Shown one piece after another: positions 48,565-59,019 of a DNA stretch of 64,000 nucleotides. Position numbers and translations under genes: made by a program. Position 1 is the stretch's first letter, and the number at the start of each line of letters is the position of its first letter. The stretch lies in the NCBI GenBank assembly GCA_030272155.1, contig CP126191.1, positions 3,060,501 to 3,124,500 of the forward strand, given 5' to 3'. The notes beneath the pieces were generated by a model that ran no database searches, had not been told where the DNA came from, and saw nothing but the letters and a program-made list of their open reading frames with translations. This DNA comes from Tetradesmus obliquus. Lineage: Eukaryota; Chlorophyta; Chlorophyceae; Sphaeropleales; Scenedesmaceae.

Positions 48565-49708
48565 AGCTACAGCAGTGTAGCGGAGCAGCAGCAAGCACTT
48601 CACGAAGGGAGTTGGACTTGCAGTTGTGTGCTCAGGCATGCCCCGCTGGGGCCCAGCAGCGGGGTCTGGGTAGGGCTGCTGCTGCTGTGGCTGACGCTGG
48701 AGCGTCTGGGAAGTGGCGCACTTTGGGCGCAACAAAATCGTGTGTGTTGCTGACGATGTGGTTGTGTTGATGGTTGCTGCCTTCAGGGAGTTCGCTGGGC
48801 AGGGGTGTTTCAAACACCAAAGGTTGCCAGCTGCATTGATCGGTGGAGCAGAGTGTTTTTGCTGTTGCTATCCTGCACATGGCAGGCACTGTAGTGTTGT
48901 TGTACTGGAGCAGTCGCTTGTTGGGGCAGGCGCTGCAGGTGCAGCTGTGTGAAGTGCTGGCAACGCCCCTGCATGCCCTGGGAGACTGTGTGCCACAGGG
49001 TTGGGTGATCCAGAGCATGAGTTGAGCTGAAATGGATTGCCTGGTCTCCAGCCTGAGGCCCAGGCATGCTCACATTGTGTTTTGTTGTTACGATCATACT
49101 GCAAACCTTTGCAGGGGTGTCTTGCGTGCGTTTTTGCTTAACAAACTGAGCCAATGACGGCACGCAGTGCTGAGATGCATCCATATGGCTTCAAGCGTTA
49201 GAAGTTGAATGGGGGCTCGCGCCAGGAACCACCAGCTGACTGCAGTTTCGTATTCCGCCTTGCCAAAGCCAGCCTGACAACGGCCGCAATGCACATGCCC
49301 TGCTGTAAGCCCTCCAGCTGACAGGCGGCGCAAGACGCGCAGCACCATACCTATGTATACATGGGCCATGGTGCTAGCATATCAACACTGCAAACCCAGC
49401 TGCAAACAAATTGTGTCACATGCTGCACAGACGAATACCGGCGGTAGCACGGAGCCCCTGCGCCTGATGCCACACCAGCTGCAGAGCACTTGCATGCAGA
49501 TTGCAGATTGCAGCAAGATAATATATACTGCATCTCTTTACTCACGACTACCTGCCAGGACCCGGGGTTTTGCAAACCGCAAAACATAGCAAAATGCGCC
49601 GCACAAGCTTTTGCTGTAATGTGATGATGATGCGCCCCACCAGCTGTGGGTCGCCGCCGCGGCCAATAGACAAAGCTCAGGGGGGCCCCCTGTAACCCTA
49701 AACCTGGT
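48565..49708. other. Convergent 3' intergenic region
   Basis: Between the cytochrome c1 stop and the stop of the small membrane-protein gene. It holds presumed 3' UTRs. No exon or RNA gene is supported. Confidence 0.45.
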
Positions 49709-50482
49709 TTACAGCTCAGTGCTGCCAAAGCGCTTGCGGATGCACACCTCACGCGTCCTCATCTCAGCAAGCAAGCCCTGAAACACGGTGCTCAGGCTGT
49801 CTGCCTCTGCGGCCAGTGCTGTGGCCTGGTGACCCCCGGCGCCCTTCCCCAGCACAGCCTGCATCTGCTCCAGGCGCTGCAGCTCCTCGGCAACCAAGCC
49901 CATGTTGCGGCGCCGGGTTGCGGAATCATCTATCACATGGTCTCGGATGATGCCCAGCCACTGCACAGATGCTACTCCCACCCCCACTACATAGGCAGCA
50001 GCAACTGCCAGCCAGCTGCCCAGGTACTCAATGAGCACCAGGTGCGCCAGCAAGAAGACTGTCAAGTGGCCGTAGGACGTCCCCGCCACCCTCCAGCGTG
50101 AAGTGGCCCACTCGGCCCCAAGGTAGTCAGCCAAGCCAAAGCAGTACACCTGTCACGGGCAATCAATGCATTGTGTGAGTGCCGGGCTCCGTTTAGGCCG
50201 CTGCAGTAGAGGAGGAAAGATTGACATGTATGCAGAGCATGGCGAGCCCGGTCATGCACAAGTCGCAACACCATCTACCTCTGCAATCACAGCGGTACAA
50301 GGCAGTGTATCCAGTTGCCAGCACACATGCTTGACCAAGCTCATGAGCTGAACAGCTGCAAACCCATCACGTGCTTGCAACATCGAGGGTGCAACAGGTA
50401 TGATCATTAGTCAAGCCCAGAACCAGGTCCTCACCTTCACTGGCTGCATGGCACGCTTGTAGGGCCCCACAAGGCCACGCAT
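49709..50482 (-). CDS. Small membrane protein of unknown function
   Basis: Exons 50435-50482 and 49709-50149 join in phase (162 aa). The start MRGLVGPYKRAMQPVK lies in a good context (CTACCATGC). The long exon has one or two hydrophobic helices (GHLTVFLLAHLVLIEYLG and WLAVAAAYVVGVGVASVQWLGII), then a charged helical tail with EELQRLEQMQAVL, ending FGSTEL. The stop overlaps TGTAA. A second frame upstream (50503-50673, ending LGLPDAELSNMTLGQIEDVL) looks protein-like and overlaps the start in another frame. Either it is an upstream ORF or the true N-terminus is separated by a frameshift. Family not recognised. Confidence 0.55.
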
Positions 50483-52466
50483 GGTAGCAAGACGTCTTCA
50501 ATCTGGCCCAGTGTCATGTTTGACAGCTCAGCATCTGGAAGCCCCAGTGCAGCGACGATCACCACAAAGCAAAGCACCAGTGACATATAATGAAAAGGCA
50601 TACAGGAATTGTGCTTGGGCAGACTTGATCTGTACGCAATGGCTGTTGCTAACGCCGTGTCTCTTTCTTTCATGGCGCTGCCTTGCTAGCAAGACCATAC
50701 AGGTGGATCTATAGACCATCGCGCCCGTTTGGTTGCCAGAATGTGAAGGTTGAGTAAGGCATCTGGTCGCGTGTGTAATCCAACCCGCCGTTCCAGGTCA
50801 GCAGCCTGTGCCAGCAGCATCATGCACCCCTGCAGCATACCTGCTGTTTCCCAAGGTTTTATATGCACTGACGCTGCTGTTGTACTGCAGCATCCTTGCA
50901 GGCCTGCTGCTACATTGCGTGTAGCTCATGAGATAACCGCTTTGACTTAACAAGCTGTCCCTCTGCATAGCAACGGCAGCACCCTGGTCGCTGCGTGCCA
51001 TTCAGCCGCACCTGCACCAGCCTGCCCCTGCATCAGCAGCACTTGTTCGGATTGCAGCGCCATCTGTCCAACAGCTCCTGCTTCACTGACTTTTCACTCC
51101 AGTAATATTTGTGTTACCTGCGTATAAACACAGATTGGCGAGAGTGTCTGATGCCCCAACTTGCAGGTCTACTCGAAATTTAAGTGTGGTGAACACTGCA
51201 GCTGCATACGTCTTGTGTCCTGTACCAAGGAAGAGGCCAAGCGACAAAATGGTTTTTGCTGCTCACGTGAAGATTCAACAAGCCTAGCGAGGCGTGAGCG
51301 ACTGCCAGGGCACCTGGTGCTGGTGTACTTTGGCTTCGCAGGTGATGAACAACAGCTGTGAATCCACCGGCAGAGACACCGGAATTGATGCAACGACAAC
51401 CGATCGCCTGATGCTTAAGATATTGACACGTGACAGTCAGATGCTGTGATGGTCTGAGCATACGACCCCCGGGGGTCGGACCTTGGACTCTTACCCCCGA
51501 TCTCTAAGTTGAGTGTCGGACCTTGGACTTCAACTCCTATCAATAGTTCGTACAGGAACACTGCTCGACGCCAGCACTGTTAACAAGCACATATTAGCCT
51601 GTAAAGTACTCCGAGACATGCATATCAAACCTGGTGTTGAACTGCTGGTGCCTGTGCTTCTGCCATTGCAGCAATGTTACGTTCCTGGCTGTGGCACTCA
51701 GGTTTCTCAGGGCTTCCTTCTCGGGCCCTGGATGCCTCTGACTGTGATTGGAAAGCCACATATCTGTCCATATACAAGAGTGGCAGTGATCTCATGTAAA
51801 CGGGTTATGTCTGCGTAGTTGCGACAGGGCCGGCCAGTCAGCCGCCAGGAATCTCCTCAGGAACCAACAGCTCAGAGACCTTCCACCAGATCCTCACGTG
51901 CAGGCTGGCTTATGCCGCTGCCACGCTTCAGTCTCGCCTCACTGCTTTGAACTCCCACCACGGGCGCCATGGGGTGACTGGTTTGCGCGGCTGGGCCAGT
52001 TTGAGGCGTAGCAGGCCGGAGCAGCCATTGACTGCTGCACCATAGCAGCTTGGTGGCCCAGCTCAGCTGTACCAGCTGCTATGGTTGCCAACGCCCATGA
52101 TGATGCTGGCAGGCTCATCTACTCCGTCAGCTGTCACGTAATCGTGAAGTCAATGTCTGGTGCTGGCCGTGGGTCTGTGGTGTATGGGTTGGGGCTCCAC
52201 ATGCTGAGCCGCGCCTTGCTGCCGCTGACAGGCCGGAACGGCTTCACTGCTGCATGCTCCTTTGCATGGTACTGCAGACGCACAGCCAAAGCAGCAAACA
52301 ATCTCAGCGCACTTCTTCAGAGCAAGTACAATTGCTTTCACGCTGCTTGGCCGTGCACGAGTTGAGTGATTGGTGGCAGACCATTAGGCAGCTAGCGCAT
52401 GCCATCATCGCATCCAGTAGCAGTGTGGCGTTCAGTGCAGATCATACCCCCCCTACTTGCGCTTCT
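50483..52466. other. Intergenic region with perfect palindrome and short direct repeats
   Basis: About 2 kb. It holds CGACCCCCGGGGGTCG (51463-51478), a perfect 16-bp palindrome, and two copies of GTCGGACCTTGGACT 39 bp apart. The part near 51830-52080 is G/C-rich and may be old mobile DNA, but I could not identify a protein in it. Confidence 0.4.
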
Positions 52467-52865
52467 TCAGGCTGTCCCTCTCACCTTTGCCTCCTTGACA
52501 GGGTCAGGCACGTAGTTCCTGCCCACGTGGCTGATCACGCAGAAGGCAGCACCCTGCTTGGGGGGGCTGCTGGGGCGCCACGGCCCCGACTGCGGCCGCT
52601 GACGCTCACGCGGCGCACTGCTGGCACGCACCCTGCCATTGCTGCTGCTGCTGCCGGCTGCACCGCTCGAGCTGCTGCTGCGGCCTGCGCATCGACAGCA
52701 ACCACACGGGAAGCAAAGGCGTCACAAGTGACAGCCCCAGCGCAAACATGTAGAGCGGCAGCATCACTTGCAGGACTGCTGCAACCATGTTCACAAAAGA
52801 GCAGGCCAGCACATGGGCAGCACACGCAAGCTGCTGGTGGAGCGCTATCTGCCTGCAGCTTCAAG

Positions 52866-52898
<33 letters not shown>

Positions 52899-54719
52899 GC
52901 TGCTGCTGCTGCTACTCACCCGGCGGCGGTGACAGGCAGCTGTACAGTTTGGTGTCGGGTGTGAAGGGCCGTGTGGGGCTGGCCGATGACACGAAAGGCC
53001 TGCCTGACACTGGCTTGCCTGTGGCACGCAGGTCCTGCAGGACATGGCGCAAGGTGATCATCAACTTGCGTGGCACCACAGTCTGATGCACCATCGTTCA
53101 CTGCATTAGCTGCAACAGCGTCAGCGCTGCGCATAATACACAGCAGCAGTTGGTGTTGCAGCCGCCGCCTGGGGCACATCCAGATGCACTCCAAGCAGCA
53201 AGCTTCATTGGGGACGTTTGCCTGAGGCTGCTATTGCCAGTGCTGCTGTCAATGCTGCACAGCCTTGCAAATAGCTGCACAGTCGTTGCTGCTGTCATTG
53301 CTGCTGCTGCTGCTGCCCCCGCACCTTTACCCGCTCCCTGCCCCCGTCATACACGTCCATGTAATACTTGGGTGGCTCGCCCAGGCTCATGTCCCGCCAG
53401 GGCATGCCGTAGCCACCCTTCTTGGGAGCACTGGTGTATATATTGCGCAGCTTGTCTGCTGGGCGGCGCGGCGGGTTGCTGCGCAGCGCTGCTGCTGAGC
53501 CGTCCGTGTCGTATGGCATCTCTTTTGAGAGAACACCATCGTTGCTGCCTGGCCCACAGCTGCAGCAATTGCACAGCACAGCACAGCAATGCTATGACAC
53601 TGACAGCACGGGTGGGATGGCAAGCCATTACCATACGGACTGACACAAATGTCTGCTGCCTTGGCAACTAGGGTGCACTGCAAATTGAGCTGCAGCGTGC
53701 GTTGCTCCAGTTCTGGGTGTGTGCGGGCCATGCACAAGTGTGCACAGCTGCTGTTGATGCACTGTGCATTCCTGCAAGCAGGCCCAGCTGCACCAAACTG
53801 CACACAGCTGCTGAACAGGCTACTAGAGCTTCCTGCAACCGCATCGCAGCTGCACAACCGTGGCCAGCAGCTGCTGCATGCTGCATGCTTCCTGCAAGCG
53901 CCTCACGTGATGCTGCTGTTTGAGCCCACTGTTCTGTAGAAGGGCTTCTCTGACACAGGCTTGCCAGGGATGCGGCTGAGCCTCTTTTCTAGTATCCACG
54001 CATCCTGGTAACGATCACCCTGCAGCCAGGCCACACAGCACACATGCTTTTGTCATCAAAACACGGGTGCCAGCTGATGCGGCTGGCAGCGGCTCAGCTG
54101 ACTGCGGCAGCTGCTGTGCCGCGGACACTGCTCAGTTGTCCTCCGCTGTGGCACAGTCATGCCACAACGTTGCTGTGTGGTACCTTTGTCATCATGTGCA
54201 CAAGCATCTGTTACGCTTGCCTGCATCATTGCGTGCATGCTGCTGCACATCGCTTGCTTGCAGTGCGCTGGCGCCAGCGTTTGCATCCCCTGGAGCATTA
54301 CCATGCTGCGGTTGGTAGCCTATCTGCAAACACATGCTTACCAATGCCAAGCTGCGGACTTGTTTGTCAATGTAAGCATCTGGGGCTTTGCCGCTCTTGG
54401 GCGGGGCTGTACTGAACTGCTTGCCACCAAAGCGCCCAGTCTTGTCTGAAACAGCACATGGGTTGAGAACATGGAGGACTGTCTCAGATAAGTGCAACCT
54501 GGCGTCTGCTGTGCTCAGCTCCTAGTGACCTCCAGAACGATGGTGTGGGTGCCTTCTTACTCGACCAGCTGTGCCTGGACCAGTGCTGAAGAGCTACGCA
54601 TGCTGACATGGTGCTGTACTTGCAGTACTGCTCAGGCTGTGTTCACCTTGCTGCTTCTTGTAGGGGTCCCCTGTAGACAAACTTCCAGGCTCGCTGAATG
54701 TGCCAAATAAGTCGGACAT
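52467..54719 (-). CDS. CFAP96: CFAP96 (C4orf47) cilia- and flagella-associated protein
   Basis: Six exons (54647-54719, 54342-54445, 53907-54019, 53325-53559, 52920-53034, 52467-52684) join in frame to 285 aa. The order of blocks matches animal C4orf47/CFAP96. The start MSDLFGTFSEPGSLSTGDPY corresponds to the family's (M)...GLFSE...VGD-Y. GGKQFSTAPPKSGKAPDAY precedes the first conserved spacer. KLRNIYTSAPKKGGYG and GEPPKYYMDVYD match KNLYTNPGKKG-GYG and FYD. SGRPFVSSASP matches the KGAPF motif, and the last exon has GPWRPSSPPK before the stop. CFAP96 is a ciliary/centrosomal microtubule-associated protein. A Ser/Gly-rich linker (52620-52684) is alga-specific. The final exon may extend through a GTGAGA donor just before the stop. 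Confidence 0.7.
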
Positions 54720-55585
54720 TCTAGTCAACAGCAGCTCATCTAGCAATACTGCAGGTTCGCGCGGCACTGCTGTCGGACTCGCGCTGCGGAGATGCAATTC
54801 GCTTGAGAGCTCGTCAAGATACGGCCACAAACAACTATTTATCTTTATATCCTGCTAGTAGCGATGCGACAAGCTCAGCTGAGTTGTGGCGACTACTGCT
54901 GTGCCAGTGCCCAATGTTATGCAGCCACTTCTCACCCCACTTGGTGAACACTCCAACAGCGGCACCTTGAGTTTGAACAGCCACAGCAGATGTTGTGCAC
55001 ACTGTGGGCATCATTCAAGTGTCAGCAAAGCTCGCGATGTTGTCATAACAAGTGGTTACACCATGCAACCAAGTCGTGTTGCCCTTCACACGAGGCAAGC
55101 TGTGGTGCTCACGCTGTGCCACACATGCTGCTCCACGGTGCCCTGGAATGCTTAACAATTCAAGCCTTCACCTTGTATATTGCATACCACCCAAGATGGC
55201 AGACAGCCTGTGCGCAGATCCAAGTTTCACACAAGGGTTTAGCGCGCTGCCCGCACTCACACCCATGCCAAAACCCAAGAAACACGACCTTGGCCACTCA
55301 ATGCACTCCAATTACAGATGCATTAGTGTACACTGAATGAACATCCATGCATGCATGTTCTCTGGCTCATCTAGCGCTGAAGTGGCCTATATCAAACAGG
55401 CCATGCAAGCGCACACCTTTCATCACGCAACCTACCTACACATACACCTCATACCCACAATCAGCCTTTGCACCACACAAAACAAACGTGGTAACAACCG
55501 CTGTGAGTGCTGATCACAGCTGTCTCCACATGCTTATGTACACTGCAGCTTGCAGGAAGCTGACGACAGCATCACCGAGCCAGGC
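54720..55585. other. Intergenic: promoter side of CFAP96 and 3' flank of ICMT-like gene
   Basis: About 870 bp with no supported gene. A TGTAA word on the minus strand (about 55312-55316) lies about 270 bp beyond the ICMT-like stop and may be its polyadenylation signal. Confidence 0.4.
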
Positions 55586-55686
55586 TCAATACACGAAAGG
55601 GAAGAACTTCTTTGTGACCTTGGCCTTGAAGTCCTGGTACACCTGACCATAGCGCTCCAGCAGCATACGCTCCTCAATCGTCACCT

Positions 55687-55739
<53 letters not shown>

Positions 55740-57762
55740 GAGACAGCGCAATCAGCCCCAGAGTATGGCCAGCGTCACTGGCTGGTACAACAGCTGATGT
55801 TCAAAGGCCGCTGCGACAGCTGCTGGGCTATGCACTGCCGACAGCCAACACCTCACATGAACAACCATCAAGCAGGTGCGACAGCATGCACTTGCAGGTA
55901 TCCAGCTGTCCTGCAAGCTGCATCAGTGCCGTACCTTCTTCTCCAGCACCACCCACAGCAGCGCTGCCATCGCCAGGCGTGTCTCGCTGCGCGTGATGAC
56001 AGCAAGGCCAAACGCTGCCATCAGCAGGCCACCATACATGGGGTGGCGCACGTAGTCTGCAACAGCACGGAGCAGCAGCAGGCATGGTTGCGCAAGCAGC
56101 AGTGTTGCACGGGAGCTGCGGGTTTCTGTAAGACTCTGCAGGAATCGTACTGGTGAGCGACATTCAAGCAGCTCCAGCTCCAGCAAATCAGACTGCACAT
56201 GTCTGGTCTGTCGGCAATCTGTTTGCAGCTGATTGAACGACACTGCTGGCTGCAATCACTCACTGTACATGCCAGTTGTGATGAGCTCATGCGATTTGCG
56301 TGGTGCTGCCAGTGGTGAGATGAAGCGGCCCAGGCTCATGATGCCGTACAGCCTGCAGTTCAGCACAGGCAGCGACGCAAGCAACACACGGTCAGCACGT
56401 CTAATGAGGGCAGCATGCTCGCGCTGTTGCCTGAAGCAGCTGCAATCGGCATGCGGATACATAAAGGCTGACATGCCGCTCACACAGCGTCAAAGTTGGC
56501 AAGAGCCACAGGTCACCACAAGTAAACACTGCTGTGCTGCAATCTGCAACTGCGATCAAACCTACATCTACAACAGCAAGCTTACATGAAGACAACACCA
56601 GACGTGATGAGCAGGGTTGCCAGGATGTCTACTAAGCCCTGCAGGTACCAGACACGCAAGGAGACGCATCCGTTGGGCAACTCTTGCTCTGCAGTGCTGA
56701 CGGCTTGTGCACATGTATGTCTTGCAGGGCGGCGACTACTGGTCCAAGGCATCTGCTACTTGTCCGTTGCAGAATGGCGCAGCATTTTGCCGACGGTGCA
56801 GCTGTATTGCAGCTGTACTGAGCAGGATGCTGGGGTGCCCTGGCCCAGCTGCTGCAGCTAAGGCATTCAGCACTGCAATGATTGACTGGGGGCCGCAGCT
56901 GTTCGACAGCTGGGTTGTAAGCCAGGATTCATAACTTGAAAACAACCATGTGCTGCATTCCACTGGGCGCTTGCATCCCAACATAGTGTAGCTGCTTATG
57001 ATGCGCTTGCTGCATCTCACCACTAGCTGGAACGGCGGCAGCAGCACCAGGACAATGGCTGCTACTTGAGCAAAGGTCCAAGCTTCGCCACGCTTTCCAA
57101 ACTGATCTTGGTCCTGCAGCTCTGTTAACAGCTCCTGCAGGCATAGGACAGAGGTTGCTCAATGCATGCATAGCCGTTAAACTGCGACCAGCATGCAGGA
57201 TGAGTCTAATATATTCTGCGACAGGAATGCAAACACACCCAATGAAACAGCGCTGATTCTGACAAGCAACAGCTGTTTGCTGACTCCGGGTACAAACCTG
57301 CCGCCGAATTCGATACACCCAGTGTCCGCAGATAATAGAAGGTTGCCTGGCGCAATATAGAAGCATCAGATCAGCACTCACCTGTGCCCCAAACATGTCT
57401 GTCAGCGGGTGCGAAGACACCTCTGCTGGTGCTGCTTCTGCTTCTGCTGCTGTTGCTGAATCCATGATTGTGACAGCAGCTGCTGCTTCAACTGGCACAA
57501 CAACGGTATCGTCCACTGACACCTTTGCTGTCTCAGGCTCGCCGCTGTAGAAGCAAGACACCATGCTGCAGTGAGTTGCACGCGCAGCAGCAGAAGGAAT
57601 AGCACATGCGCGCCGTCACAAGACGCACCTTGATGACACATGTCTTTGTGCCACCATAAGCTCGCGAAGCAGCAGCCTCGGCCCTCTGAACAGCACTCTC
57701 CTCTGAGTGGGTGCAGCAGAGAGCAGCCCCACACCCAGCCGTGAAGAGCACAGCAGAGCCAT
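55586..57762 (-). CDS. ICMT/PEMT-type membrane methyltransferase with organellar presequence
   Basis: Seven exons (57629-57762, 57382-57544, 57021-57134, 56586-56638, 56264-56352, 55935-56056, 55586-55684) join in frame to 257 aa. The Arg/Ser/Leu-rich N-terminus (MALLCSSRLGVGLLSAAPTQ) looks like a plastid or mitochondrial transit peptide. An acidic linker follows, then hydrophobic helices (VAAIVLVLLPPFQLV, DILATLLITSGVVFM). The SAM-binding C-terminal core is LITTGMYNYVRHPMYGG, a membrane helix, then EERMLLERYGQVYQDFKAKV. RHPMY and E-R-Y are the isoprenylcysteine carboxyl methyltransferase/phospholipid-methyltransferase signature. The substrate is unknown; organellar targeting argues against the ER prenyl-protein enzyme. 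The last acceptor is preceded by (CTG)17 instead of a normal pyrimidine tract. Confidence 0.8.
55687..55738. repeat. (CAG)17 microsatellite at an intron 3' end
   Basis: An uninterrupted CAG run. On the coding strand it is (CTG)n directly before the acceptor of the last exon of the methyltransferase gene. Confidence 0.95.
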
Positions 57763-59019
57763 GCCTCGCTCTCCGATCAAAACTACCTGAAACACGTTGT
57801 GTATGTTAGCTGTGCAAAACAAGCAACGGGCAATGGCAACCAAAAGCCTCGTCACTAGGCTACGTGTTCAACGCACGTTGCATACGTTTAATTGATACTG
57901 CTGAAGCTAGTTTGGACGATGTCTGGAAACTGGATAACGTTTGTGTGCGAGATTTGCGCCCAACCAAGGGTCCCCCAAACCCTTGCTGTTGTTCTGTCAC
58001 ACTCAAAGTTTTGAGTCTTAAAACTTTTGAGTCGCTGCAGCTGTGACAGAACGCGTGACTGGGCATCAGCCGAACGTGATCTGCAAATCAAACAGCGCAT
58101 CAGGCCCTGCAGCCCTGAGGAGGTACAGCCGCTGAAGGGCCTGGCTGCCATGCATGCCACACGTCAGCACACGTCACTGCTGTCACTCAAACAATCAGCC
58201 CGTAACTGCAGCTGCACCAGGTGCCACAGTGGATAGGTAACGAATTGAAGTTTTGCTGCAGCTGAACATGCGACTATCATTGTAGGCAGCCACAGCGTTG
58301 CAGGGGTGCGTACTGCAGGGCTCACGCCGGTACACCAAGTCAACGCAGTGCGCACTGGCATGCCAACAGGTACATGGCATGCCAGAGACATATTGCCCCG
58401 CCCAGCTGCACAGTAAAAGCGGCAGCAAAATATCAAAAGTTGACTAGTGACATTAGCATGGTACAAGCCCACCCGGCACATATCGCTGCACTTTGGGAGA
58501 CTGCTATGCTGATGCCATCAGTGATGACCTGGCACCAGTGGTGCCAGTGCCAGGCTGGGGCAACCTTGCAAGCAGGCCGCACGCCTGGAGCTGAAGTTTT
58601 GTAGAATGTTGAAATAATGTTCCAATAGCCTGCTATATTGCTGCGGATGACCTCATGAAAAACAGTTACACCCAGCAGCAGTACTGTCAGTCACAGGGTG
58701 GCAAGCCTCGCGGACCCTAGACCTCGCTGTTACAATATTAAACGCGGGATCACTGCGTCGTGTTGATATGTCGCAGCGCTTCCACCGCGTTGGTTGCAAC
58801 TGTCAGGCAGGACGAAAGACAGAGTGCTGGCACACAATGACTGGCTGATCCCACGTCAATTTGTCTTCTACTGCTGTGGATTTAATCTACGCATAACTCA
58901 GCAGCGTGCAGAGCTTGCTCACGTAGCAGGGGCTGTTGTTGCTTCCCAACACAGCACACAGCGACAGCACCTTCTCTAGTCGAAGGCTATAGTACAGGCT
59001 TGCGTACAGACGCAGCAGC
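57763..59019. promoter_or_regulatory. Divergent intergenic region with hairpin
   Basis: About 1.26 kb between the methyltransferase and GBP-like start codons. It contains the hairpin at 57991-58052; otherwise nothing is recognised. Confidence 0.4.
57991..58052. repeat. 62-bp inverted repeat/hairpin
   Basis: The outer arms GTTCTGTCACA and TGTGACAGAAC are perfect 11-bp inverted repeats. Inside, ACTCAAA/TTTTGAGT words pair again, so most of the 62 bp can fold. Confidence 0.7.

Noticed and set aside
52606..52812. Hydrophobic frame (MLACSFVNMVAAVLQ...) inside the CFAP96 gene
   Set aside because: It lies mostly in the last CFAP96 intron and crosses the coding exon in another frame. No second gene is needed.
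53150..53671. 173-codon Cys/Leu-rich + strand frame
   Set aside because: Antisense of the main CFAP96 exon; composition is explained by reverse-complemented CAG tracts.
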